Shown here: positions 8,777 to 18,282 of the stretch, piece by piece
How the letters are laid out: the number at the start of each line of letters is the position of its first letter
Numbering within the stretch: the first letter of the stretch is position 1
Source: SSSZ01 sp036732025
Lineage (GTDB): Bacteria > Pseudomonadota > Gammaproteobacteria > Burkholderiales > Rhodocyclaceae
Assembly: GCA_036732025.1 (NCBI GenBank)
Contig: DAINDE010000008.1
Coordinates: forward strand, 38,629 to 102,628
Direction: 5' to 3'
Length of the DNA: 64,000 nt
The notes under the pieces: generated by a model
What the model was told of the DNA's origin: nothing
The model's input: only the letters and a program-made list of their open reading frames with translations
Databases searched by the model: none
Made by a program: the position numbers and the translations under genes

Positions 8777-11263
8777 ATGGCGACGAAGGGCAAGGGGGAA
8801 GCGCTGGCGGGGGGCGAGCGCGGCAAGGCCGCGGGTAGTTGCGCGCCCGGCGATTGCCGCCTGCTCTCCGCCCAGGAGGCGGTGTTCGAGGCCGCCACCG
8901 TCGGCCTGTTGCTCACTTCGGACCGGCGCTACCGGCGGGTGAACCGCAGCGCGGCGGAACTGCTGGGCTGCCGGCCGGAGGATCTGATCGGCCAGCCCGG
9001 TGCCCGCATCTTCCCTTCCGAGGCGGAGTATGTCCTCCTCAGCGAGCAGGCCGCCGGGCGACTGCGGGAGGGCCTGCCCTTCGCCGCCGACGCCCGGTTG
9101 CGCCGGTCGGACGGCTCCCTCTTCTGGGCCCGCCTTTCCGCCCGGGCGGTAGGCTACGGGGCAGCCGACCTGGGCACCCTGTGGATCATCCAGGACATCT
9201 CCACGGAGAAATACGCCCAGGATGCCTTGCAGAAGGCCATGCAGGAACTCTACGGCATCCTCAACACGGCGGTGGTGGGCATCGCCCTCCTGCGCAAGCG
9301 CAAGATCGACCGCTGCAATACCCGCCTGGAGGAAATTTTCGGCTTCGCTCCCGGCGAAATGTCCGGCTGCTCGACCCGGGTGTGGTATCCCTCCGAGGCG
9401 GTCTATCTGCAGGTGGGCGAGCAGGTGTACGGCGATCTGGCCGCCGGCCGGGAAGCGCGCATGGAGCTGGAGTTGCGGCGCCGCGACGGCTCGCTCTTCT
9501 GGGGACGTATCGCCGGCCGGGCCTTCGATCCGGCCGACCCCTACGCTGGTTCGGTGTGGATCGTCGAGGATCTGACGGCGGAGCAGGCGGCCAAGGAGCA
9601 ACTGCTGCTCGCCCGCAAGGTGTTCGAAGTCAATTCCGAAGCCATCGTCATCACCGACGCGCAAAACCGCATCGTTTCGGTGAATGCCGCCTTCCAGGCC
9701 ATCACCGGCTACAGCGAGGCCGAGGTGGTGGGGCGCGACCCCAAGATCATGAGTTCCGGCCGCCACGACGCCGCTTTCTTCCAGGATCTCTGGCGCCGGA
9801 TCAACGACGAAGGCCACTGGTCAGGCGAAATCTGGGACAAGCGCAAGGACGGCAGCCTCTACCCCAAGTGGATGACCATCGACACCATCCGCGACGAGGC
9901 CGGCAGGATCACCCACCATGTGGCGGTCTTCTCCGACATCACCGAGCGCAAGGCGACGGAGGAGCGGGTCCATTTCCTCGCCCACCACGACGCCCTCACC
10001 GGCCTGCCCAACCGGGTCACCCTCATGCTCCATCTGGAACACGCCCTGAGCCAGGCCCGGCGCGAGGGGGAGCGCATGGCCGTGATGTTCATCGACCTGG
10101 ACAACTTCAAGCGCATCAACGACACCCTCGGCCACCACGTCGGCGATCTCCTGCTGTGCGAAGTGGCCCGGCGTATCCGGGGTGCCGTGCGGGATTCCGA
10201 CATCGTCGCCCGCATCGGCGGCGACGAGTTCGTGATGGTCCTAGAGCGCGGCCACCTGCCCGGGGACGCCGCCATGGTGGCGCAGAAGATCATCGACCGC
10301 CTCAACCAGCCCTACCGCTTCGAGGGCCAGGAACTGCACACCTCGCCCTCCATCGGCATCTGCGTCTTCCCCGAGGACGGCCTGGACATCGAGACCCTGA
10401 TGAAGAACGCCGACACGGCCATGTACCATGCCAAGGGCCTGGGGCGGAACAACTTCCAGTTCTACGCCGCCGAGATGAACGCCGCAGCGACCCAGCGCCT
10501 GCAACTGGAGATGCGCCTGCGGGCGGCGGTGGCCCGGCGCGACGAATTCCTGCTCCACTACCAGCCCCAGGTGGACCTGGCGAGCGGCCGGGTGACCGGG
10601 GTCGAGGCCCTCATCCGCTGGCAGCCCCCCGATCACCTCCTGGTCATGCCCAGCCAGTTCATCCCCCTGGCCGAGGAAATCGGCGTCATCACCCACATCG
10701 GCGACTGGGTGCTGCGGGAAGCCTGTGCCCAGGCCCGGGCCTGGCTTGACGGGGGCGTGCCCTTCGGACGGGTGGCGGTGAACATTTCCCCCTACCAGTT
10801 CCGCCAACGCCGTTTCCCCCACCTGGTGGCGGCCATCCTCCGGGAGAGCGGCCTGCCTGCCCACTGCCTGGAACTGGAGATCACCGAGGGCACCCTGATG
10901 GAAACCGCCGAGGCGGCGGTGGACACCCTCATCGAACTCAAGCACCTGGGCGTCGGCCTGGCCATCGACGATTTCGGCACCGGTTATTCCTCCCTTGCCT
11001 ACCTCAAGCGCTTCCCCCTCGACCGCCTGAAGATCGACCGCTCCTTCGTCATGGACATCGAGATCGATCCCTCCGACGCCACCATCGCCCAGTCGGTCAT
11101 CGCCCTGGCCCGGGCCCTCGGCCTGGAGACCGTGGCGGAAGGGGTGGAGACCCCGGGGCAACTGGCCTTCCTGCGCACCCACGGCTGCGGCACGGCCCAG
11201 GGCTACCATTTCAGCCGCCCGGTGGCGCCGGCGGAAGCGGAAAAATTCTGCCGGGGAGCGTAA
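8777..11263 (+). CDS. PAS-PAS-PAS-GGDEF-EAL cyclic-di-GMP protein
   Basis: This cytoplasmic signalling protein of about 828 residues has no obvious membrane helix. Three PAS domains (about residues 30-150, 155-270 and 280-395) precede a diguanylate cyclase domain with an intact GGDEF active site near residue 480 (RIGGDEFVMVL). A phosphodiesterase domain follows with an intact EAL motif near residue 610 (GVEALIRW) and the DDFGTGYSS loop near 730. Both activities could therefore work; which dominates cannot be read from the sequence. The PAS domains likely sense redox state, oxygen or a ligand. ATG 8777 follows GAGGTG at good spacing; GTG 8771 is an alternative start. It may feed the pilus locus downstream, but no physical link is visible. 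Confidence 0.93.
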   Translation: MATKGKGEALAGGERGKAAGSCAPGDCRLLSAQEAVFEAATVGLLLTSDRRYRRVNRSAAELLGCRPEDLIGQPGARIFPSEAEYVLLSEQAAGRLREGLPFAADARLRRSDGSLFWARLSARAVGYGAADLGTLWIIQDISTEKYAQDALQKAMQELYGILNTAVVGIALLRKRKIDRCNTRLEEIFGFAPGEMSGCSTRVWYPSEAVYLQVGEQVYGDLAAGREARMELELRRRDGSLFWGRIAGRAFDPADPYAGSVWIVEDLTAEQAAKEQLLLARKVFEVNSEAIVITDAQNRIVSVNAAFQAITGYSEAEVVGRDPKIMSSGRHDAAFFQDLWRRINDEGHWSGEIWDKRKDGSLYPKWMTIDTIRDEAGRITHHVAVFSDITERKATEERVHFLAHHDALTGLPNRVTLMLHLEHALSQARREGERMAVMFIDLDNFKRINDTLGHHVGDLLLCEVARRIRGAVRDSDIVARIGGDEFVMVLERGHLPGDAAMVAQKIIDRLNQPYRFEGQELHTSPSIGICVFPEDGLDIETLMKNADTAMYHAKGLGRNNFQFYAAEMNAAATQRLQLEMRLRAAVARRDEFLLHYQPQVDLASGRVTGVEALIRWQPPDHLLVMPSQFIPLAEEIGVITHIGDWVLREACAQARAWLDGGVPFGRVAVNISPYQFRQRRFPHLVAAILRESGLPAHCLELEITEGTLMETAEAAVDTLIELKHLGVGLAIDDFGTGYSSLAYLKRFPLDRLKIDRSFVMDIEIDPSDATIAQSVIALARALGLETVAEGVETPGQLAFLRTHGCGTAQGYHFSRPVAPAEAEKFCRGA

Positions 11264-11294
11264 ACTTCTCCGCTCGCCAACCCCGGAGAACGTC

Positions 11295-12173
11295 ATGCGC
11301 ATCGGTTTCATCGGCCTGGGCATCATGGGACGCCCCATGGCCCTCAACCTCCTGAAAGGCGGCCACGCCGTCACCGTCTGGGCCCGCCGCCCCGAATCCC
11401 GGCAGCCGCTGCTGGCCGCCGGCGCTGCCGAGGCCGGCAGCCCCGCCGAGGCGGCGAGGGATTGCGAACTGGTGATTTCCATGGTGGCCGACGCGCCGGA
11501 CGTGGCCGAGGTCATGCTCGGCGAGGCCGGCGTCGCCCGCGGCGCCACCCCCGGCCTGGTGGCGGTGGACATGAGCACCATCGCTCCGGCCGCCGCCCGC
11601 GACATCGCTGCCCGCCTGGCCGCCGCCGGCGTCGATTTCCTCGACGCCCCGGTGTCCGGCGGCGAGGTGGGCGCCGTCGCCGGCACCTTGTCGATCATGG
11701 TGGGCGGTTCCGCCGCCGGCTTTGCCACCGCCCAGCCGGCCTTTGCCTGCATGGGCCGGAACATCGTCCACGTGGGCGCTTCCGGCGCCGGCCAGGTGGC
11801 CAAGGCCGCCAACCAGATCGTCACCGGCATGGGCGTCCTGGCGGTGGCCGAGGCCTTCGCCTTCGCCGCGAAGAGCGGCGTGGACCCGGCCAAGGTGCGG
11901 GAGGCCCTGCTGGGCGGCTTCGCCTACTCCAAGATCCTGGAAAACCACGGCCAGCGCATGCTCGACCGCAATTTCAAGCCGGGCTTCAAAAGCTGGATGC
12001 ACGAGAAGGACCTCAACATCGTCATGCAGACGGCCCATGAACTCAACCTTTGCCTGCCCGGCGCGGCGGCGACGGCGCAGATGTTCAACGCCATGGTCGG
12101 CTCCGGCCTGGGCGAGGAGGATTCCATCGCCGTCTTGAAGCTGCTGGAGCGGCTTTCCGGGCAGGAGCGATAA
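11295..12173 (+). CDS. Beta-hydroxyacid dehydrogenase (tartronate semialdehyde / 3-hydroxyisobutyrate type), copy 1
   Basis: The 292-residue protein has an N-terminal Rossmann fold with GFIGLGIMG (residues about 4-12). The substrate loop DAPVSGGEVGA lies near residue 118, and the catalytic-Lys motif GAGQVAKAANQ near residue 165. These three motifs define the 3-hydroxyisobutyrate/tartronate semialdehyde reductase family, which interconverts a beta-hydroxyacid and its semialdehyde with NAD(P)H. Length is normal. The next gene is a paralogue starting immediately after this stop. The exact substrate is open: 2-hydroxy-3-oxopropionate, succinic semialdehyde and glyoxylate reductases belong to the same group. 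Confidence 0.88.
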   Translation: MRIGFIGLGIMGRPMALNLLKGGHAVTVWARRPESRQPLLAAGAAEAGSPAEAARDCELVISMVADAPDVAEVMLGEAGVARGATPGLVAVDMSTIAPAAARDIAARLAAAGVDFLDAPVSGGEVGAVAGTLSIMVGGSAAGFATAQPAFACMGRNIVHVGASGAGQVAKAANQIVTGMGVLAVAEAFAFAAKSGVDPAKVREALLGGFAYSKILENHGQRMLDRNFKPGFKSWMHEKDLNIVMQTAHELNLCLPGAAATAQMFNAMVGSGLGEEDSIAVLKLLERLSGQER

Positions 12174-13049
12174 ATGCGCGTCGGCTTCATCGGCCTCGGC
12201 GCCATGGGCGGGCCCATGGCCGGGCACCTGCTGCGGGCCGGCCACGATCTGGCGGTCTGGGCGCGGCGCCCCGCGAGCGCCGTTCCCCTGGCCGGGCAGG
12301 GGGCCGTCCTCTGCGCCACCCCGGCGGAACTGGGGCGGCGCTGCGAGGTGGTTTTCACCATCATCACCGGCAGCGCCGACGTGGAGGCCGTCGCCCTCGG
12401 GCCGGACGGCTTGCGCGACGGCATGGCCCCGGGCAGCGTGCTGGTCGATTGCTCCACCATCGCTCCCGACGCGGCCCGGCGCATCGCCGCGGCCCTGGCC
12501 GAACGCGGCATCCATATGCTCGACGCCCCGGTTTCCGGTGGCGTCCAGGGGGCCATGGACGCCGCCCTGGCCATCATGGCCGGCGGCGAGGCGGCGGTGC
12601 TGGAGCGGGTGCGGCCCCTGCTCGAATGCCTGGGCCGGCGCATCGTCCATGTGGGCCCCAACGGCGCCGGGCAGGTGGCCAAGGCCTGCAACCAGATGAT
12701 CATGGTGGCCGCCATCCAGGCCGCCGCCGAGGCCCTGCATCTCGCCGCCGCTTCCGGCGTCGAGTGCGGCAGGGTGAAGCAGGCCCTGGCCGGCGGCTCG
12801 GCTGCCAGCCGGGTGCTGGAGGTCATGGGCGAACGCATGGTGGGCCGTAATTTCACCGCCGGCATCGAGGCCCGCCTGCACCACAAGGATTTCGGCATCC
12901 TCCTCGATGCCGGCCGCCGGGCCGGCGTGCCCATGCCCCTGGCCGCCCAGGTCGGGCAGCAGTTGAACGCCCTGATGGCCCGGGGCTGGGGGCGGGACGA
13001 CACGGCCTCCCTGCTGCGGGTCCTGGAAAACCTCGGCGGAGCCGCATGA
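12174..13049 (+). CDS. Beta-hydroxyacid dehydrogenase, tandem paralogue (copy 2)
   Basis: This 291-residue protein is of the same family as the preceding gene. It has GFIGLGAMGGPM at the N-terminus, DAPVSGGVQGA as the substrate loop and GAGQVAKACNQ around the catalytic Lys. The ATG directly follows the upstream stop with no spacer, so the pair is almost certainly co-translated. The two copies are clearly diverged, which suggests an old duplication with separate substrates or a heteromeric enzyme rather than a recent copy. Its 3' end overlaps the start of the lipoprotein gene by 4 bases. Confidence 0.87.
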   Translation: MRVGFIGLGAMGGPMAGHLLRAGHDLAVWARRPASAVPLAGQGAVLCATPAELGRRCEVVFTIITGSADVEAVALGPDGLRDGMAPGSVLVDCSTIAPDAARRIAAALAERGIHMLDAPVSGGVQGAMDAALAIMAGGEAAVLERVRPLLECLGRRIVHVGPNGAGQVAKACNQMIMVAAIQAAAEALHLAAASGVECGRVKQALAGGSAASRVLEVMGERMVGRNFTAGIEARLHHKDFGILLDAGRRAGVPMPLAAQVGQQLNALMARGWGRDDTASLLRVLENLGGAA

Positions 13050-13537
13050 ACGGGCGCTTCCGGGCCCTGCTGCTGGCCCTGGCGATGGCCGCCTGCGCCA
13101 CCCTGCGCGAAGCCCCCCAGGTCGCCCTGGTCGGCATCGAGCCGGGGGCGGTTTCCCCGACGGAACAGCAGTTCATCCTGCGGTTGCGGGTGAGCAATCC
13201 CAACGCCGTGGAGTTGCCCATCGAGCGGGTGGATTTCACGATGGACGTGGACGGCCGGCCCTTCGCTGCCGGGCAGTCCCTGCGGCCGGTGCGTGTGCCG
13301 CCCCGCGGGGAAGCCTTGCTCGACCTGCGGGCGGCCAGCGACCTGGGGCGTTTCCTGCGCCAGTTCCGGGGCTGGGGGCGCCTGGCCCGGGAAGGCGTCG
13401 AGGTGCGGGCGAAGGGGACGCTGACTGTCGAAGGCTATGGCCCGGTGCCCTTCGACAAGCGGCTGCGACTGAACTTGCCGGGCCTGCCGGGCACCGAAGA
13501 GAATGCCCCTGCCCGACCCCTGCCCGGAGCCGTATAG
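13046..13537 (+). CDS. LEA-14/WHy-domain lipoprotein
   Basis: The 163-residue protein has an N-terminal signal peptide and a lipobox ending at Cys17 (ALAMAAC), so it should be a lipoprotein. The remainder fits the water-stress/hypersensitive-response (WHy, LEA type 2) beta-sandwich: LRLRVSNPNAVELPIERVDFTM near residue 45 is the typical core strand pair. Such proteins are small envelope proteins, often tied to desiccation or envelope stress; a precise role is not known. ATG overlaps the upstream dehydrogenase stop (ATGA), so it shares that transcript. Confidence 0.8.
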   Translation: MNGRFRALLLALAMAACATLREAPQVALVGIEPGAVSPTEQQFILRLRVSNPNAVELPIERVDFTMDVDGRPFAAGQSLRPVRVPPRGEALLDLRAASDLGRFLRQFRGWGRLAREGVEVRAKGTLTVEGYGPVPFDKRLRLNLPGLPGTEENAPARPLPGAV

Positions 13538-13655
13538 GCCATGGGCCGGATTGTCCGGACGTGCGGGGAGGCCGCGCAAGGCGGCCGCCGGGACCCGCAT
13601 CCGGCGCTACACTGCCCGCGTCGAGCTTGAACGGCGGGAACGGGGCGGCTGACGG

Positions 13656-14389
13656 CTATTGCTGTCCGTAGGTGCGGAACTTCTCCAGCACCACCGCCAT
13701 TTCGTCGGCCGAGAGCAACGCCGGCGCCCCCAGTTGGCAGGCCCGCCAGTACTGGCCGCACAATTCTTCCAGTTCGATGCCCAGGGCCAGCGCCCGGGGC
13801 AGGTCGCGGGCGAAGAGCAGCAGGCCATGGTTGGCCAGCAGGCAGGCGCTGCGGCCCTCCAGGGCGGCGAGGGCGGCGGCGGAGAGTTCCTGGGTGCCGA
13901 AGGTGGCATAGGCGGCGCAGCGCACGGTGTCGCCGCCGAAGCGGGCGATCATGTAGTGGAAGGGCGGGATGTCCCGGCGCAGGCAGGCCAGGCTGGTGGC
14001 GTAGGGCGAGTGGGCGTGGAGCACGGCGCCGGCTTCCGGTCGGGCGGCGTAGATGTCCCGGTGGAAGCGCCATTCGGAGGAGGGCCGGCGGCGGCCGGAA
14101 ACCGCGCCGTCCAGGGTCATGAAGGGAATGTCGTCGGGCTCCAGGCCGGCATAGTCCATGCCCGTGGGGGTGATCCAGAAACCGTCGCCTTCCCGCAGGC
14201 TGAGGTTGCCGGCGGTGCCCTTGTTGAGCCCGGCGGCGGTCATGGCCCGGGCGGTGGCAATCAGTTCGGCGCGGGGGTCTCCCGCCGGAGCGTCTTTCCG
14301 GGCGTCCCCCGAGGGGACTTCTTTCCGGGCGTCCCCCAAGGGGACTTCTTTCAGGGCGTCCCCCAAGGGGACTTCTTTCAGGGCGTCGT

Positions 14390-14393
<4 letters not shown>
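13656..14393 (-). CDS. FucA-type class II aldolase, candidate methylthioribulose-1-phosphate aldolase
   Basis: The protein has 245 residues. After an unusual repeat-built N-terminus (residues about 2-38) the sequence follows E. coli L-fuculose-1-phosphate aldolase closely in motif order: NKGTAGNLS, ITPTGMDY, SSEWRFH, HYMIA, YATFGT and VVLEKFRTYG. Expected zinc ligands are Glu107 (in SSEW), His126 and His128 (LHAHS) and His189 (NHG). The start overlaps the mtnA stop (ATGA), so the two are coupled. FucA-type aldolases paired with MtnA act in the DHAP shunt for 5-methylthioadenosine or 5-deoxyadenosine salvage, cleaving the ribulose-1-phosphate to DHAP and an aldehyde. MtnB (a dehydratase of the same superfamily) is the main alternative, but the FucA-like motifs favour the aldolase. 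Confidence 0.75.
14275..14382 (-). repeat. 27-bp tandem repeat encoding the aldolase N-terminus
   Basis: Three well-conserved 27-bp units (14302-14328, 14329-14355, 14356-14382) and one degenerate unit (14275-14301) encode DALKEVPLG twice, DARKEVPSG and DARKDAPAG. Each unit contains the small palindrome TCCCCTTGGGGGA or a variant of it. Unit length is a multiple of three, so copy-number change would not break the frame. Confidence 0.88.
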
Positions 14394-15475
<1,082 letters not shown>

Positions 15476-15595
15476 GGGCGGATTGTTGCACATTATCTGC
15501 CGGCCAAAGAACTGGTTGCGGCGGGTATGTGCGCGTACATTGCCGTCATGCCGGTGTCACGTCGATGCCGGACGAACCGGGCAAAGGAGCACACC

Positions 15596-16414
15596 ATGAA
15601 CGAACAGGACATCGCCCGCTGGCAGGAGATCATCCTCCAGTACGCCGCCGATCTCGGCGTCAAGATTCTTGCCGCCATCGCCTTCTGGGTCATCGGCCGC
15701 TGGCTGATCGGGCTCGTCGGCCAGGCCATCCAGTCGGCCCTGGAGCGCCAGAAGGTCGACGCGACAGTCATGCGCTACCTGGGCACGGTGGTCAACGTGA
15801 CCCTCAATATCCTCCTGGTAGTCGGCATCCTCGGCTACTTCGGTATCCAGACCACCACCTTCGCCGCGCTTTTCGCCGCCGCCGGCGTGGCCATCGGCCT
15901 GGCCTGGTCGGGATTGCTTTCCAACTTCGCGGCGGGGGTCTTCCTCATTGTCCTGCGGCCCATCAAGGTGGGGGATTTCGTCACCGTCGCCGGCATCACC
16001 GGCACGGTCAAGGAGGTCGGGCTCTTCGCCTCGGCCATCAACACGCCGGACAACATCATGACCCTGGTCGGCAACAACAAGATCTTCAGCGACACCATCC
16101 AGAACTTCAGCATCAACCCCTTCCGCCGGGTGGACCTGAAAGCGCAGCTTGCCGGCGCGGCCGACCACGCCGCTGCGGTGGCGCTGCTCAAGGCTCGGGT
16201 GGCGGCGGTCGCCAACGTGCTGACGGAGCCGCCGGTGGATGTGGAAATCCTCGAATTCAATCTGGTCGGCCCGGTGCTGGCGGTTCGGCCCTATTGCCAC
16301 AACGATCACTACTGGCAGGTCTATTTCGACACCAACAAGGTGATCCGCGAGGCTCTGGGGAGTGCCGACTTCCCGGCGCCGACGCCGACGCAGATCGTCT
16401 TCGTCAAACAGTAG
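15596..16414 (+). CDS. mscS: Small-conductance mechanosensitive channel, MscS family
   Basis: The 272-residue protein is close to the length of E. coli MscS (286). Three membrane helices lie in residues about 20-125. The pore-lining TM3 has the Ala/Gly pattern (FAAAGVAIGLAWSGLLSNFAAGVFLI), and a C-terminal beta/alpha cytoplasmic cage follows (RPIKVGDFV, FSINPFRRVDL). It should open under membrane tension to release solutes during osmotic down-shock. AAAGGAGC precedes the ATG. The open frame extends further upstream, but that part has no coding character and runs antisense to mtnA. mtnA is divergent, with a 120-base gap that must hold both promoters. Confidence 0.9.
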   Translation: MNEQDIARWQEIILQYAADLGVKILAAIAFWVIGRWLIGLVGQAIQSALERQKVDATVMRYLGTVVNVTLNILLVVGILGYFGIQTTTFAALFAAAGVAIGLAWSGLLSNFAAGVFLIVLRPIKVGDFVTVAGITGTVKEVGLFASAINTPDNIMTLVGNNKIFSDTIQNFSINPFRRVDLKAQLAGAADHAAAVALLKARVAAVANVLTEPPVDVEILEFNLVGPVLAVRPYCHNDHYWQVYFDTNKVIREALGSADFPAPTPTQIVFVKQ

Positions 16415-16479
16415 CGGCGCTCTCGACAGGGTACCGAAGCCCTGGCTACCATGGCGGCGTCCGTCTTGCAGGTGCCGCC

Positions 16480-17652
16480 ATGATCGCTTCCTCCGTCGCC
16501 GTCAGTTCCAGGTTTCCCGGGATGGGGACCACCATCTTCACCGTTATGTCCCGGCTGGCGGCGGAGTGCGGGGCCATCAACCTGTCCCAGGGCTTTCCGG
16601 ATTTCCAGGCGGAGCCGGAGTTGTTCGACGCCGCCCACCGCCACATGCTGGCCGGGCGCAACCAGTACGCACCTATGGCCGGCGTGCCGGAGCTGCGCCA
16701 GGCCATCGCCGACAAGGTGGCTGTCCTGTACGGCACGGCCTTCGATCCAGAAACGGAGGTGACCGTCACCGCCGGCGCCACCCAGGCCATCTTTACCGCT
16801 GTCGCCGCCTTCGTGCGGCCGGGGGACGAGGTCATCGTCTTCGAACCGGTGTACGACTCCTACGTGCCGGCCATCGAAACCGTCGGCGGCAAGGCGGTAC
16901 GCTGCCAGCTCCGCTTCCCGGACTACGCCGTGGATTGGGAGGCGGTGGCGCGCGCCCTCACGCCCCGCACCCGCATGATCGTCATCAACAGCCCCCACAA
17001 CCCTACCGGCAGCCTGCTCACCGGCGCCGACCTCGACCGGCTGGCGGCTGTCGTCGCCGGCACCGACATCGTGGTGCTTTCCGACGAGGTCTACGAGCAC
17101 ATCGCCTTCGACGGCGAGGGCCATGCCAGCGTCGCCGGGCACCGGGACCTGGCGGCCCGCAGCCTGGCGGTGTCGAGCTTCGGCAAGACCTATCACATTA
17201 CCGGCTGGAAGATCGCCTATATCGTCGGGCCGGCGGAACTCATGGCGGAATTCCGCAAGGTGCACCAGTTCAACGTCTTCACCGTGCATACCCCCTCCCA
17301 ACTGGCCCTGGCGGAATACATGCAGGATGCCGGGCGCCACCAGCGCCTGGCGGCCTTCTACCAGGAGAAGCGGGACTTCTTCCGCCGGTTGCTGGCGGCG
17401 ACGCCGTTCGAGCTCTTGCCCTGCCGCGGCACCTATTTCCAGTTGGCGCGCTACGACGCCATCTCCGACCGGCCCGACGGCGAGTTCGCCGAATGGATGG
17501 CGCGGGAGATCGGGGTGGCGGTCATTCCCGTGTCAGCCTTTTTCGGCGACGGGCGGGACGACCGGGTGGTGCGCTTCTGTTTCGCCAAGCGGGAGGAAAC
17601 CCTGCTGGCGGCTGCGGAACGGCTGGACAAGCTGCACAATTATTGCGGCTGA
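16480..17652 (+). CDS. PLP aminotransferase, YbdL-like methionine/kynurenine type
   Basis: The 390-residue fold-type I aminotransferase shows the class I motifs: NLSQGFPDFQ near residue 35, NSPHNPTGS near 170 and SSFGKTYHITGWK with the PLP Lys at residue 236. SSFGKT-H-TGWK and the NLSQGFPDF start match the YbdL / kynurenine aminotransferase subgroup, which prefers methionine and aromatic or sulfur amino acids and can transaminate 2-keto-4-methylthiobutyrate to methionine. Its place close to mtnA fits methionine salvage, although MscS lies between. The frame is open far upstream, but the ATG at 16480 gives the family-typical length. Confidence 0.85.
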   Translation: MIASSVAVSSRFPGMGTTIFTVMSRLAAECGAINLSQGFPDFQAEPELFDAAHRHMLAGRNQYAPMAGVPELRQAIADKVAVLYGTAFDPETEVTVTAGATQAIFTAVAAFVRPGDEVIVFEPVYDSYVPAIETVGGKAVRCQLRFPDYAVDWEAVARALTPRTRMIVINSPHNPTGSLLTGADLDRLAAVVAGTDIVVLSDEVYEHIAFDGEGHASVAGHRDLAARSLAVSSFGKTYHITGWKIAYIVGPAELMAEFRKVHQFNVFTVHTPSQLALAEYMQDAGRHQRLAAFYQEKRDFFRRLLAATPFELLPCRGTYFQLARYDAISDRPDGEFAEWMAREIGVAVIPVSAFFGDGRDDRVVRFCFAKREETLLAAAERLDKLHNYCG

Positions 17653-17742
17653 CGGCTAGAAAGCGCCGTTGACGGGGTGCCATGCCCCCCGAATAATGGA
17701 CGGCCATCCAAGCAATCCGTTCCACGACACAAGGAGGTTCCC

Positions 17743-18174
17743 ATGAGCATGCTGAGTGAGTTCAAGGAGTTCGCCGTCAAGGGCAATGCCGTCGATCTGG
17801 CGGTGGGCGTCATCATCGGCGGGGCCTTCGGCAAGATCGTCGATTCGATCGTCGGCGACCTGATCATGCCCGTCGTGGGGGCGATGATCGGCAGCCTGGA
17901 TTTTTCCAACCTGTTCTTCGTGCTGGGCAAGAACCCCAACAACCTCACCGCCCTTGCCGACATCAAGAAGGCCGGGATCCCCGTCTTCGCCTACGGCAGC
18001 TTCCTGACCATCCTGGTCAATTTCATCCTCCTGGCCTTTATCATCTTCATGATGGTCAAACAGATCAACCGCCTGCGCCCCAAGGAGGAGCCGGCGCCGC
18101 CTCCCGCCGCCGAGCCGGCAACGCCGGAAGACATCGTCCTTCTGCGCGAGATTCGCGATTCCCTGAAGAAGTAG
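17743..18174 (+). CDS. mscL: Large-conductance mechanosensitive channel
   Basis: The 143-residue MscL begins MSMLSEFKEFAVKGNAVDLA, with TM1 (VGVIIGGAFGKIVDSIVGDLI), a periplasmic loop, TM2 (FLTILVNFILLAFIIFMMVK) and a Pro-rich linker to a C-terminal helix (EDIVLLREIRDSL). All family hallmarks are present and length is normal (E. coli 136). It forms a pentameric emergency valve opened by membrane tension. AAGGAGG lies at ideal spacing to the ATG. It is the second mechanosensitive channel within 2.2 kb and is followed by a strong terminator. Confidence 0.96.
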   Translation: MSMLSEFKEFAVKGNAVDLAVGVIIGGAFGKIVDSIVGDLIMPVVGAMIGSLDFSNLFFVLGKNPNNLTALADIKKAGIPVFAYGSFLTILVNFILLAFIIFMMVKQINRLRPKEEPAPPPAAEPATPEDIVLLREIRDSLKK

Positions 18175-18195
18175 CTTGCGACGGCAGCGCAATGG

Positions 18196-18219
18196 GAGGC
18201 CCCGCCGCGGCGGGGCCTC
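18196..18219 (+). terminator. Hairpin terminator of mscL
   Basis: A perfect 10-bp stem, GAGGCCCCGC and GCGGGGCCTC around a 4-base loop, lies 22 bases after the mscL stop and is followed by TTGCATTTG. This is a Rho-independent style structure with a short T-rich tail. It faces the convergent phasin gene. Confidence 0.75.
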
Positions 18220-18240
18220 TTGCATTTGCGTAAACGACAA

Positions 18241-18260
18241 GACCCGGCCATGGCCGGGTC
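18241..18260 (-). terminator. Palindromic terminator of the first phasin gene
   Basis: The 20-base perfect palindrome GACCCGGCCATGGCCGGGTC lies 22 bases beyond the stop of the minus-strand phasin gene. On that strand it is followed by TTGTCGTTTA. Together with the mscL hairpin it separates the two convergent units. Confidence 0.65.
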
Positions 18261-18282
18261 CCGGAGACAAGCGGAAGGCTTG

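Noticed and set aside
14302..14382. Could the three 27-bp repeats be a CRISPR array?
   Set aside because: Units are directly adjacent with no spacers and lie in a coding frame; no cas genes in the window.
15476..15595. Possible SAM or other riboswitch upstream of mtnA
   Set aside because: Only 120 bases separate divergent mtnA and mscS; no SAM-I/II-like stems or terminator pattern was recognised.
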